Assembly (NCBI GenBank): GCA_035341855.1 | Contig: DAOQWA010000011.1 | Coordinates: 1 to 64,000 of the forward strand | Reading direction: 5' to 3' | From: QQVM01 sp035341855 | GTDB lineage: Bacteria; Bacteroidota; Bacteroidia; AKYH767-A; 2013-40CM-41-45 | Length of the DNA stretch: 64,000 nt | Shown here: positions 44,894 through 54,800 of the stretch, piece by piece | Layout: each line of letters begins with the position of its first letter | Position numbering within the stretch: position 1 is the first letter of the stretch | Translations under genes and position numbers: made by a program | The notes under the pieces: generated by a model | Seen by the model: the letters and a program-made list of their open reading frames with translations, nothing else | What the model was told of the DNA's origin: nothing | The model's database searches: none

Positions 44894-45517
44894 TTACACA
44901 AGGGTGATCTTATTCCTGCCTAAACTCACTAAATTCTGCTCTTCCATCTGTTTCAACAAACGTGAAATTACAACCCTAGCAGTCCCCAGCTCATTGGCAA
45001 TTTGTTCGTGGGTAATATATAGTGTGTGGCTCTTAGTCAGCTCAGCCTTGTTTTTAATGAAATTTAGTAAGCGTTCATCCATCTTCTTGAATGCAACTGC
45101 GTTCACTACTTCCAAAAGCTCTTCAAAGCGTTTGTGGTAGAGTCTGAAAATATAATCGAGCCATTCCGGAAATTCTTTTATCAATTGAGAGACTTTATCT
45201 ACAGGAATAAATAAAATTTCAGATTCTTCTTCTGCAACTGCTTTGACTTTACTAGTATCATTATGCAGGCCGCCAAGAAATGACATTATACAGCTTTCTC
45301 CTGTTTTGATGTAGTATAAAAGTATTTCTCTTCCATCTTCATCCATCCTCATTACCTTAATACTTCCTTTAGTGACAATCGGTATTGCTTTGATGTAGGC
45401 ATCTTCATTCAGTATCACGTCACCTTCTGAAAAGGTTTTCGCAATGCCATATTGGTATAACCTTTCACGTATTTGAGGGGAAGACTTGAATTCAACAATA
45501 TTATTAAGTTGGTCCAT
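44894..45517 (-). CDS. Crp/Fnr-family transcriptional regulator
   Basis: A 207-residue regulator: a cyclic-nucleotide-binding-like sensor (about residues 12-130) and a C-terminal winged helix-turn-helix (ITHEQIANELGTARVVISRL). There is no iron-sulfur Cys cluster of the FNR type. It is the first gene of the sulfur-handling run on the minus strand, and is the likely regulator of the TauE, persulfide dioxygenase and rhodanese genes. The signal could be sulfide or persulfide; this is inference from position. Confidence 0.85.
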   Translation of the reverse strand: MDQLNNIVEFKSSPQIRERLYQYGIAKTFSEGDVILNEDAYIKAIPIVTKGSIKVMRMDEDGREILLYYIKTGESCIMSFLGGLHNDTSKVKAVAEEESEILFIPVDKVSQLIKEFPEWLDYIFRLYHKRFEELLEVVNAVAFKKMDERLLNFIKNKAELTKSHTLYITHEQIANELGTARVVISRLLKQMEEQNLVSLGRNKITLV

Positions 45518-45551
45518 TTTTATTTGTCAGAAAAATGATGATCCTTCGACA

Positions 45552-48158
45552 TTAGGAGATTAGCGCAAGTCCTTTATCTAATGCAATTTTTAATCCCGAT
45601 GGGTTTTTTCCTCCTGCAGTCGCATAAAATGCTTGACCGCCACCGCCACCCTGAATTTCCTTGCTAAGGTCACGGATGATATTTGTTGCATTCAGATTTT
45701 TCTCGGTCACGATATTTTCAGAAAGAATAAGAGACAAATGTGCTTTACCATCTATCTCAGAGCCACATAGAAAAAATAAATTATCGACTTGATTTTTCAA
45801 TTCAAATGATATGTTTTTAATTGCATCTGCATCAGGTAAACTAAGCTGACTAATGATAACGTTCATCCCATTCACCGACTTGATATTTTTTAATAGGTCA
45901 TTCTTGATGGATTGCGCCTTTTCGTTGATCAGTTCCTTGATTCTATCCTGCAAAGAAGCATTCTCGCTGAGCAATGATTCGACTCTTTGTGCTATGTCCT
46001 TAGGGTGTTTTAGCAAATCTGAAATCCTGTTTAGTTGATTCGCTTGCTTCTCAAAATATGCTATGGCATTGTCCGAAGTAATAGCTTCGATACGTCTTAC
46101 ACCGGCAGCAACAGCTGTTTCGGAAACAATTTTTAACAAACCTATCTGACCTGTTGAGTTCACATGTGTTCCTCCGCATAATTCACGGGAAAATGAAGGG
46201 TCGAAGGTTATTACTCTTACAAACTCGCCGTACTTTTCACCGAAGAGGGCAGTGGCTCCCATTTCCATGGCCTCATTCACAGGAACATTTCTTCTTTCTT
46301 CAAGTAGGATATTTTCCTGAATTTTTTTATTCACAATATCTTCAATCTTTGAAAGCTCTTCATCGCTGACTTTAGCGAAATGTGCAAAATCAAAACGTGT
46401 TTGTTCCTGATTTACCAGGGATCCCTTTTGATTTACGTGATCTCCTAATACCTGTTTCAATGCAGAATGAAGTAGATGGGTTGCAGAGTGATTACTGGTT
46501 ATTAATCGTCGTCTTTGTGAGTTTACTTTTGCAAGAAAGCTTCCGTTAAGGTTTTTGGGTAACTTATCGCAGAAATGTATAATTAGATTGTTTTCTTTCT
46601 GAGTGTCGGTGATTAAAGTTTTTTCATTTGAAGAATCGATCAATACACCTGTATCACCAACTTGTCCGCCACTCTCTGCGTAAAATGGTGTCTTGTTAAG
46701 CACCAATTGATACTGTTCCTTATTTTTTGATTTAACTTTTCTGTAACGTAATATCTCACAATTACACTCAAGCATATCATAGCCGCAAAATTCAACTTCA
46801 TCCCCCGGATTTACAGTTATCCAATCATCTGCGTCTACAACTGAGGCAGCTCTCGAGCGTTCCTTTTGTTTATCAAGATTTTTTTGAAAAGAAACCATAT
46901 CCACTTCCAGACCTTTTTCTCTGGCCATGAGTTGGGTGAGGTCAATCGGAAAGCCGAAGGTGTCATACAGTTCGAATGCAAATTCACCACTGATATTATT
47001 ATTGCCTGCCTCTTCAAATTTTTTAATCCCTAACTCAAGCGTTCGCAAAAATGAATTTTCTTCTTCCATTATTACCCTTTGAACGAAGTCCTGTTGTGCT
47101 TTCAAATCAGGAAACACGTCTTTAAATTGTTCGCTTAATATTGGAACCAGTTTATTTAAAAAGGGTTCTTTGAGATCCAGAAAAGTAAATGCATAGCGGA
47201 CTGCTCTTCGCAGGATCCGGCGAATGACGTAACCGGCTTTATTATTTCCCGGTAGTTGACCGTCACTAATTGCAAATGCAATGGCACGAATATGATCAGA
47301 CATCACCCGCATAGCAATATCTGTTTTTTCGTCTACGCCATATTTTATACCTGCTCTCACAGCAATAAACTGTATCAATGGCTGGAACACGTCTGTATCG
47401 TAATTGGATGTTTTACCTTGCAGTGCCATACACAGCCTTTCAAATCCCATTCCCGTGTCGACATGACGGGCAGGTAAGGCTTCCAGACTCCCGTCTGCTT
47501 TCCTGTTAAATTCCATGAATACATTATTCCAGATCTCAATTACCTGGGGGTGATTATTATTCACCAATTCTTTTCCGTCGATTCGTTTCCGTTCATCTTC
47601 AATTCTGAGGTCAACATGAATTTCGGAACAAGGGCCACATGGACCTGTATCGCCCATCTCCCAAAAATTATCTTTTTTATTACCTCTTAGAATTCTGTCT
47701 TCAGCTATGTATTTCTTCCAATGATCATGGCTTTCTTGATCGAATGCAAGATTTTCATTGCTATCTCCTTCGAAAACAGTAACGTATATTTTATCCTTCG
47801 GAATTTTATAAACTTCGGTGAGTAATGTCCAACTCCATTCAATGGCTTCCTTTTTGAAATAATCACCGAAAGACCAGTTTCCCAGCATTTCAAACATGGT
47901 GTGGTGGTAGGTGTCAATTCCTACTTCTTCAAGATCGTTATGTTTTCCTGACACACGCAAGCATTTTTGCGTATTGGCAATACGCTTATATTTTGCAGGA
48001 CTGTTCCCTAAAAAAATATCTTTGAACTGATTCATACCCGCATTCGTGAACATGAGTGTCGGGTCATTCTTCACTACCATGGGCGCTGACGGGACGATTT
48101 GGTGATCCTGTGACTTGAAGAATTCTAAAAAAGCTGTTCGTATTTCCCTGGAGGTCAT
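45552..48158 (-). CDS. alaS: Alanine--tRNA ligase
   Basis: An 868-residue AlaRS of normal length. The class II catalytic core begins SREIRTAFLEFFKSQDHQIV and contains TLMFTNAGMNQFKDIFLG. The editing domain has SNHSATHLLHSALKQVLGDH and the zinc-binding CGGTHV. The C-terminal domain ends with the DHHA1-type EIQGGGGGQAFYATAGG. It charges tRNA(Ala) and deacylates mischarged Ser/Gly tRNA. It lies beside the divergent M23 peptidase gene, an order often found in Bacteroidetes. Confidence 0.95.
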   Translation of the reverse strand: MTSREIRTAFLEFFKSQDHQIVPSAPMVVKNDPTLMFTNAGMNQFKDIFLGNSPAKYKRIANTQKCLRVSGKHNDLEEVGIDTYHHTMFEMLGNWSFGDYFKKEAIEWSWTLLTEVYKIPKDKIYVTVFEGDSNENLAFDQESHDHWKKYIAEDRILRGNKKDNFWEMGDTGPCGPCSEIHVDLRIEDERKRIDGKELVNNNHPQVIEIWNNVFMEFNRKADGSLEALPARHVDTGMGFERLCMALQGKTSNYDTDVFQPLIQFIAVRAGIKYGVDEKTDIAMRVMSDHIRAIAFAISDGQLPGNNKAGYVIRRILRRAVRYAFTFLDLKEPFLNKLVPILSEQFKDVFPDLKAQQDFVQRVIMEEENSFLRTLELGIKKFEEAGNNNISGEFAFELYDTFGFPIDLTQLMAREKGLEVDMVSFQKNLDKQKERSRAASVVDADDWITVNPGDEVEFCGYDMLECNCEILRYRKVKSKNKEQYQLVLNKTPFYAESGGQVGDTGVLIDSSNEKTLITDTQKENNLIIHFCDKLPKNLNGSFLAKVNSQRRRLITSNHSATHLLHSALKQVLGDHVNQKGSLVNQEQTRFDFAHFAKVSDEELSKIEDIVNKKIQENILLEERRNVPVNEAMEMGATALFGEKYGEFVRVITFDPSFSRELCGGTHVNSTGQIGLLKIVSETAVAAGVRRIEAITSDNAIAYFEKQANQLNRISDLLKHPKDIAQRVESLLSENASLQDRIKELINEKAQSIKNDLLKNIKSVNGMNVIISQLSLPDADAIKNISFELKNQVDNLFFLCGSEIDGKAHLSLILSENIVTEKNLNATNIIRDLSKEIQGGGGGQAFYATAGGKNPSGLKIALDKGLALIS

Positions 48159-48168
48159 AAATTGAATG

Positions 48169-48199
48169 TTTGAATTGAAGTGCTGATACAGTATATTTG
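48169..48199 (+). promoter_or_regulatory. Bacteroidetes-type promoter before the M23 peptidase
   Basis: TTTG at 48169-48172, a 19-base spacer, then TATATTTG at 48192-48199. This is the best consensus promoter of the window. It lies 49 bases before the start codon at 48249. Confidence 0.65.
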
Positions 48200-48248
48200 C
48201 ATTTCAGCAATTTTGCGAAGATAATCAGGATTCAGCTATCAGCATAGC

Positions 48249-49220
48249 ATGCCGAAGGTAAAATATCACTTCAACACTCACACGCTTAAGTACGACAAAG
48301 TTATTGTCAGTTGGCGAAAAAGATTTTTCAGGGTGATGGGTTGGCTTGCAACAGCGACCGTATTCGGTGCCCTGATCATGGTTATTTCTTATAATTTTTT
48401 CGATTCGCCTAAGGAAAAACGACTCAAGCGGGCATTGGAGGAATCAAGCTATCAGTTTGAGTTGTTGAAGCAGCGAACTGAACAGGTCGAAATGGTTTTG
48501 CAAGATATCCAGGAGAGAGATAACACAATTTATAGGGTTATTTTCGAAGCTGAGCCAATTCCTGGCTCCATCAGGGAAGCAGGATATGGTGGGGTGGACC
48601 GATATAATGCACTAAGAAACCTTTATAACTCCGACCTTATCATTGACATGACCAAAAGGGTAGATCGACTTGGTAAGCAACTTTATATACAATCAAAGTC
48701 TTATGATGAGGTTTGGGAATTGGTCAAGAACAAAACGAATATGCTGGCATCTATCCCTGCAATTCAACCCGTAGCTAATAAGGATCTCAAACACATGGCA
48801 TCAGGATATGGCATGCGTATGCACCCGATTTACAAAACCGTGAAAATGCATACAGGTATGGATTTCACAGCTCCGGTAGGAACAGAGATTTATGCAACAG
48901 GTAATGGAACCATCTCAAAGATCGAAATGAACGGCCGTGGTTATGGACATAATGTTATTATAAATCATGGCTATGCCTATGAAACTCTTTACGGACATTG
49001 TAGTCGAATTGTGGTGCGACAAGGTCAAAAAGTAAAGAGAGGAGATCTCATTGCTTATGTTGGTAATTCAGGTTCCTCAACCGGACCTCATTTGCATTAT
49101 GAAGTTCGAAAACATGGTAACCCAATCAATCCGGTTAATTTTTATTATAATGATCTAACACCTGAAGAATATGAAAGGGTGTTGGAGATATCATCAATGC
49201 CGGGGCAGTCGTTTGACTAA
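48249..49220 (+). CDS. M23 family peptidoglycan endopeptidase
   Basis: A 323-residue protein with one membrane segment (about residues 28-48), a coiled-coil stretch (about 60-90) and a C-terminal lysostaphin-type domain. The zinc ligands are in MHTGMDFTAPVGTEIYATGN (His and Asp) and STGPHLHYEV (His). It is probably anchored in the inner membrane and cuts peptide cross-links in the periplasm, controlling cell shape or division. It stands divergent from alaS, with its own promoter. Confidence 0.88.
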   Translation: MPKVKYHFNTHTLKYDKVIVSWRKRFFRVMGWLATATVFGALIMVISYNFFDSPKEKRLKRALEESSYQFELLKQRTEQVEMVLQDIQERDNTIYRVIFEAEPIPGSIREAGYGGVDRYNALRNLYNSDLIIDMTKRVDRLGKQLYIQSKSYDEVWELVKNKTNMLASIPAIQPVANKDLKHMASGYGMRMHPIYKTVKMHTGMDFTAPVGTEIYATGNGTISKIEMNGRGYGHNVIINHGYAYETLYGHCSRIVVRQGQKVKRGDLIAYVGNSGSSTGPHLHYEVRKHGNPINPVNFYYNDLTPEEYERVLEISSMPGQSFD

Positions 49221-49389
49221 AGACGTGTATTCTATAAATAAATTAGATTCCTGTTAAATTATTGTTCTATTAAGAAAAATTCTTTTTATGTTTATCCCCT
49301 CATAGCAGTTAATAAGTAGCTTCCGGGATTAGAACCATATCAATTATTTTAATTATATTCGTAAATCAGCTTTCTTAAAATATATTATT

Positions 49390-49848
49390 ATGCCTTACAA
49401 AGAAAAAGAAATCGAAAAACTATATTATAGCATTGGAGAAGTTGCTCAGATCTTTGGGGTAAATACATCGCATATTCGTTTTTGGTCGAAAGAGTTTGAT
49501 ATCATAAAACCTGCAACAAATAAAAAAGGAAATCGTCTCTATACAATCAGCGATATTGAAAACTTTAAAAAAATCTACCATCTTGTGAAGGAAAAGGGTT
49601 TCACACTAAAAGGTGCAAAGGTTGAGCTAAAAGAGAATAGAGGAAAATTGAAAGCTGAGTCGGAATATAGTTCTGACTTTAACGTCCCGCAGTTACACGA
49701 CAATCCTGTCACCATTCCAATGCCAAAGGCAGAGCCGGAATTTCAAGATAATATGGTTAACAACATCATGCTTTTAAATTCTCTTGAAAAGATAAAAGCA
49801 TCATTACTCGAAGCCCATAAAGACCTGATGCTTTTGGAAGAGAAATAG
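49390..49848 (+). CDS. MerR-family transcriptional regulator
   Basis: A 152-residue protein with an N-terminal winged helix (YSIGEVAQIFGVNTSHIRFW, then NRLYTISDIENFKKIYHLVK) and a C-terminal helix for dimerisation. No Cys-based metal site is visible. This short MerR form following an M23 peptidase gene is common in Bacteroidetes; the inducer is not known. A bidirectional terminator follows. Confidence 0.85.
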   Translation: MPYKEKEIEKLYYSIGEVAQIFGVNTSHIRFWSKEFDIIKPATNKKGNRLYTISDIENFKKIYHLVKEKGFTLKGAKVELKENRGKLKAESEYSSDFNVPQLHDNPVTIPMPKAEPEFQDNMVNNIMLLNSLEKIKASLLEAHKDLMLLEEK

Positions 49849-49865
49849 GATCTTCAAAAAATAAT

Positions 49866-49899
49866 AAAGTCCGTATTCATTAGAGTACGGACTTTTTTT
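49866..49899 (+). terminator. Rho-independent terminator after the MerR gene
   Basis: Stem AAAGTCCGTA / TACGGACTTT with a 10-base loop and a T-run; it can also act for ispF from the other side. Confidence 0.8.
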
Positions 49900-49954
49900 A
49901 TATCATTAAATCTATGATGTTCGCTTCAATCATAAAATGTAATTTCGCGATGTA

Positions 49955-50428
49955 TTACTTTTTTAAAATCAGTACTACGGCATAACAACTAACGCCTTCT
50001 TCGCGTCCGACAAATCCAAGTTTTTCAGTGGTAGTTGCCTTGATAGAAAGATCATTTTCCTTGATGTTCATCACATCAGACAAGCAAGTCTTCATAGCAG
50101 GAATATGTCCTGCTATCTTCGGCTGCTGGAGGCAAAGGGTAACGTCAATATTTCCGATTTTATAACCGCTTTCTGAGAGTAGTTCGCAAACCCGTTTTAA
50201 AAGGATTTTGCTGTCAATGCCTTTGTACGTTGCAGAAGTATCTGGAAAATGTTTGCCTATGTCACCGAGATTGGCGGCTCCCAAAATGGCATCGCAGATA
50301 GCATGTACCATCACATCCGCATCTGAATGGCCGACTGCACCCTTATGATGAGGCACTTCAATACCTCCCAGGTAAAATTTTTTTCCATCTGATAACTGAT
50401 GAACGTCAAAGCCAAATCCAATGCGCAT
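49955..50428 (-). CDS. ispF: 2-C-methyl-D-erythritol 2,4-cyclodiphosphate synthase
   Basis: A 157-residue IspF, the MEP-pathway enzyme that cyclises CDP-ME 2-phosphate to ME-cPP with release of CMP. Zinc ligands Asp8 and His10 (FDVH), and the third His in GHSDADVMVHA. TTTEKLGFVGREEGV closes the active site. The trimeric fold length is normal. It shows that the organism makes isoprenoids by the MEP route. It is cytosolic and monocistronic. Confidence 0.93.
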   Translation of the reverse strand: MRIGFGFDVHQLSDGKKFYLGGIEVPHHKGAVGHSDADVMVHAICDAILGAANLGDIGKHFPDTSATYKGIDSKILLKRVCELLSESGYKIGNIDVTLCLQQPKIAGHIPAMKTCLSDVMNIKENDLSIKATTTEKLGFVGREEGVSCYAVVLILKK

Positions 50429-50510
50429 GCTGATTTTATTAGAGTGTATGATCTTTTATTCAATTTGTGTATCAGTCACAAAGAAAGAAAAAGCAATTAA
50501 TTATTAGGCT

Positions 50511-50548
50511 AAAAAAAAACGAATGATGTAATCATTCGTTTTTTTTTG
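50511..50548 (-). terminator. Bidirectional terminator between porV and ispF
   Basis: Stem AAACGAATGAT / ATCATTCGTTT with A-runs before and T-runs after, so it can stop transcription from either side; it lies 16 bases after the porV stop. Confidence 0.75.
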
Positions 50549-50563
50549 GATTATCTAAGTGTT

Positions 50564-51802
50564 TTATTCATCTAGGTTATTTGCCTCTTTCTTAAGACCA
50601 TCAAAATCAAATGTCAAAGTGAATCGGAGGGTATTTTCAAGTGGATTTCGTTGCGATGCAATAAGGTAAGCAAAGTCAAGACCGAAAACGTTGTATCTCA
50701 AACCTGCTCCGAGGGTAAAGAATTTACGATTTCCTTTTGTCGCGGCTTCATGAAAATACCCGGCACGAATGGCGAATTGGTTATCATACCAATATTCTGC
50801 TCCGATCGAGTAGGTGAATTCTTTTAACTCCTCACTAAAGCCTGCAGGAGCGTCTCCCCAGGAGCTGATGAGAGCGGCAGGAACACCAATATTGGTTGGA
50901 TCTTCTCCGGCTTGTACAACTTTTCTGCCATCACTTGAAAGGCTGTCACCACCAATTGAATTTTTATAATACACGGGTGGCGTAGGAACAAGCAACTTAT
51001 TTACGTCTGCACCGAATGAAATACTATTATAATCATCAAGATCAACTTTAAGATTTGTTCCCAAACGGAAGTTAGTAGGGATGAAATCCTTCGACTTGGT
51101 GTCAGTATAAGAGACCTTTGCACCAATATTAGAAATATTGAGTCCAAATGCCAGTTCAGCATCTTTGTTTGATAATTCTAATGGAGTTTTGTAATAACCG
51201 CTAAGGTCGGCTGCAACAGATTTTCCGGCATGGGTAGAAATCGTATTGTTTTGAATAGCTATTCCACCTGTCAGGTTAGAGTATATGTATCGTAAAGCAA
51301 TACCACCACTAAATTTTTCGCCAAGCTTGCGGGAGTAAGCTACATCGAATGCCCACTCATTCGGATTGAACGACCCTGTTTTTTCAGCATTGTCATTGGT
51401 GAAATCGATATTACCGAGTGAAAAATAAAGTAATGACGCCGCAATAGCTTGATCATTAGGTAGTTTTTTATATCCGGAGATGTATGCCAGATTGATATCA
51501 TTCACCAATGCTCTCAGCCATGGAGTATAGGAGATAGCAAAGCCAAATTCTTTTTCTGCGAAGGCCAGTTTTGAAGGATTCCAGTGGATTGAGTTGACAT
51601 CCGGACTGGTGGCAACACCATAATCACCCATGCCACCGGCTCTGGAATCGGGAGCTATCTGTAAAAACGGCACTGCCGTAGTTATTGTGTTAATTTGTCC
51701 CAGAAGCGAGTCTTTGAATGAACTCACCTGCGCTGAACTGTAACCACCGGCCATTATCAGGCAAAAGGCGGTCAAGTATACCTTTTTGAAGTTAAAATGC
51801 AT
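50564..51802 (-). CDS. porV: T9SS outer-membrane shuttle protein PorV
   Basis: 412 residues from the ATG at 51802, which starts a signal peptide cleaved after SSAQ. FLQIAPDSRAGGMGDYGVAT near the N-terminus is the PorV/LptO hallmark, followed by the 14-strand FadL-like barrel (SKLAFAEKEFGFAISYTPWL, GGIALRYIYSNLTGG) and a terminal TLTFDF. PorV carries T9SS cargo from the Sov channel to the PorU attachment complex. It follows porU with a 56-base gap; the two are usually in one operon. Confidence 0.92.
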   Translation of the reverse strand: MHFNFKKVYLTAFCLIMAGGYSSAQVSSFKDSLLGQINTITTAVPFLQIAPDSRAGGMGDYGVATSPDVNSIHWNPSKLAFAEKEFGFAISYTPWLRALVNDINLAYISGYKKLPNDQAIAASLLYFSLGNIDFTNDNAEKTGSFNPNEWAFDVAYSRKLGEKFSGGIALRYIYSNLTGGIAIQNNTISTHAGKSVAADLSGYYKTPLELSNKDAELAFGLNISNIGAKVSYTDTKSKDFIPTNFRLGTNLKVDLDDYNSISFGADVNKLLVPTPPVYYKNSIGGDSLSSDGRKVVQAGEDPTNIGVPAALISSWGDAPAGFSEELKEFTYSIGAEYWYDNQFAIRAGYFHEAATKGNRKFFTLGAGLRYNVFGLDFAYLIASQRNPLENTLRFTLTFDFDGLKKEANNLDE

Positions 51803-51858
51803 GTTTTTTAATAAATGAAAGATGCCCAATATACGGGTTTAAATAAAAATAGTTTGCT

Positions 51859-54800
51859 TTATCGAAGAATGACTAGTTTTTCAAATTTATCGGCGTATTC
51901 ACCGGTATGTGTTTTTACGCGTAATTTATAGACATACACACCTTTACCGATTTTATCGCCAAAATCATCCAACCCGTTCCATTCGAGATCATCTGAACGA
52001 TATCCTTCCGAATATATTTGACCACTGATCGTTTTTACCAGTTTTCCGGAGACGGTAAAGATCTGTACCCTCACATCTAGTTGATTATAAGGCCTGTTAT
52101 GTTCAAACATAAAAGTTGTATGTGTGGTGAAGGGATTTGGGTAGTTTAATACATGTGCAAGCGCCAGTTGAGCACTTTCTGCAACAATAAATTCAGTTGT
52201 AGCGTCTGCGGAATTATTATGTACATCCCAAACCTTGAAATGCATTGAATGTGGGCCGGGTTCAAGATCTTTAAATTGATACTTAACTCTTCCCTGCTGA
52301 TAGCTGTTCAAGTCATTTTCATAATAGTCATTTAATACAACTGCTTTCCCGGGATCATTATCGAGATAGCCTGTCATGTCATGTCCAATACCGGTTCCAA
52401 CCGTATTTACACCACTGGAGTCTACAACAATTGCGTATAAGTAAGGACTCTTATCGGTCATTCCACCCTTTACAAATTTTTCATCATTGACATACAACTT
52501 CACTTCCGGTCCTTCAATATCAATAGGAACTGATTCATCGAAACCGCCAACTACTGCACCTGAATAATAACCACCGGCGTCAGTTTGACCGTTTTGTGCG
52601 TAGTAACTCAGTTTACCGAAACCGTAAGCAAATTGTATATCTCTTGGTACCACAAAAGTAAAGCTGAATTCCCCATTCGTTACCGTAGCTTTGCCTCTAT
52701 AAATGCTATTCTTTTGGAGTTCGAATGGCATAGGGAAGGATGGGTCTGAGGTAATATTCTGATCATTGCCAAGAGTGAAGTAGGTCAAGGATTTATCAAA
52801 TACAGATGGATAAATAATTCCATTAAAAGCCGTCATCTTCTGATTATTCTGATCCTGGATCTCTCCTGTTATTGTGATCTTGCGTAATGCTTTGAGTGTG
52901 TCTGTTGCAAGATCAACACTCACACCGTTGATAGTATTAGTTTTAACCTTGAATTTGGGATAAGCAAGCTTAAGAGCAGGATCACCAATCAATAAAAAAT
53001 TACGTACATACTGATCTGCATACACATCAACTTTTGTTCTTTCAAATACTTCACCTATAGTTGGCATTTCACCGTTTATCTCTTCAGAAACGTGAGTGAA
53101 AAATTTTTGCGACAAATTGAAATTTGAGCTGGAAAATGCAAGTCTGGAAGTGGTGAAAAGACAAATTCCACCACCGTTCGGATTTAGAAAAACCAACTCG
53201 CCGGCCGAGGTACGTCCCGGATCATCTACCCTTGTAAATTCACAAGTTGCAGTCAGAAAGGCTGCAAGTTTATGAAAGTTAGTCCAGCTGTTGATGGCAT
53301 CGACTTCCAATATCCTTTCATGGGCCCAGCCGACCTCACCACCATGACCTATATATGTAAGTAAGAGGGTACCTCTTTCTACTCTTTCAATGATAGCCTT
53401 TTGTACATCAGGATAGCGTTGTCCGCCCGGTGTAGAGATCTGGTTGTATGCATCCAGGTAAATTTTATCAATATTAAGAATCGGATCAGATTCTTTGAGG
53501 CGGCGTGCCAGGGTATCAGATTGTTTCAGATGCGTATTGCTATCCTGATCATCAGCAATGAAGGTGGCAATATTTCTCCAGTCACCGAATACAGTTTGAT
53601 CACCCGGTTTTCCGACGACTAAATTATCAGTATCATATTCTCCGTAGCTTAGAATTTTTCTTGCTGCGTCTTCTGCTTGTGATACAGTTCGTACCGGTAA
53701 ACGTCCTACACTCAAATCAACCACTTCGCTATTAGTCCAAACACCTTCATTATCATCCAGAAGGCCGAAAAAATCGTCAGACATATAAGTCTGGGTCTGA
53801 TTTAATGAACCGGCAGATTGAAATGATGTCACCAAATTTGTGTTACCGGAAATTCTATGTTTGTTGTCGTAGGACGCATCGCCGAAAAGCAATAAATATT
53901 TGGGAAGGTCAGCAGCAGAGCCGGCTCTGTCATAAAACATTTTCACGAAATCTCTGATAGCACAAACATCTTGTGAACCGGATGAGAATTCATTAAAGAT
54001 CTGGTTAGTTGTTGCAACGGCAACAGTCAGGTTATCTTTCTGTCTGTGAAAATTAGCAACCATATTTGCCTGTTCTACAAATGCAGGATTTGTTACAATA
54101 ATCATATTCGCATTTGCCAGTCCGTGAAGATTTTGATTTTCTATCATCCCATGAAGCGAAGGAGAATAAAAAAGATCATTGGTGTAGGCAATGTATTCCT
54201 TAAGTTGTTCAGTTGAAGCATTAAAACTTAGTGTAGTTCCTGATAATTGACCGGCACGTAAACTAACATTTGCACGGTCCGTTATATCCCAAACGACGGA
54301 GCTGTTATTGGCATGTTGAATTTGAAACTCAGCAACATTTCCGGCTCCGACAGAACGTGTATCCCTGAATTCCAGTTGCGAATTAGTGCCGGTAAAATCC
54401 AATGACCTTCGGGTGTTCCACTCAATATAATTTACCCATCCTAATCCGTTTGGATCAGCTGATGTGAACTGGATTCTAACAGGGATCAGGGCCGCACTAC
54501 CTGTAAAATAACTGCTATATAGGGTTGGACTTGCATAATTATCCTGTGGTGATGACCCAACATTGGTAAAGGGTTGCACAACCGGGGTTTGAGAACCGAT
54601 AGTTATTGTGAACCTGTTGCTATTCAATCCGGAATTTGCAAGGGAACGTCCGAGTAAATTAAATTTCACAAAGGTGGTATCACCTGGAACTATATTAGGA
54701 AAGGAAAAACTAAAATTTCTTGTGTTGGTGATATTATCCATGCTCTCCCCATACCATTCTCTTCCAGACTTCAACAAGTTGACAAGGTCAGCTTCATGTA

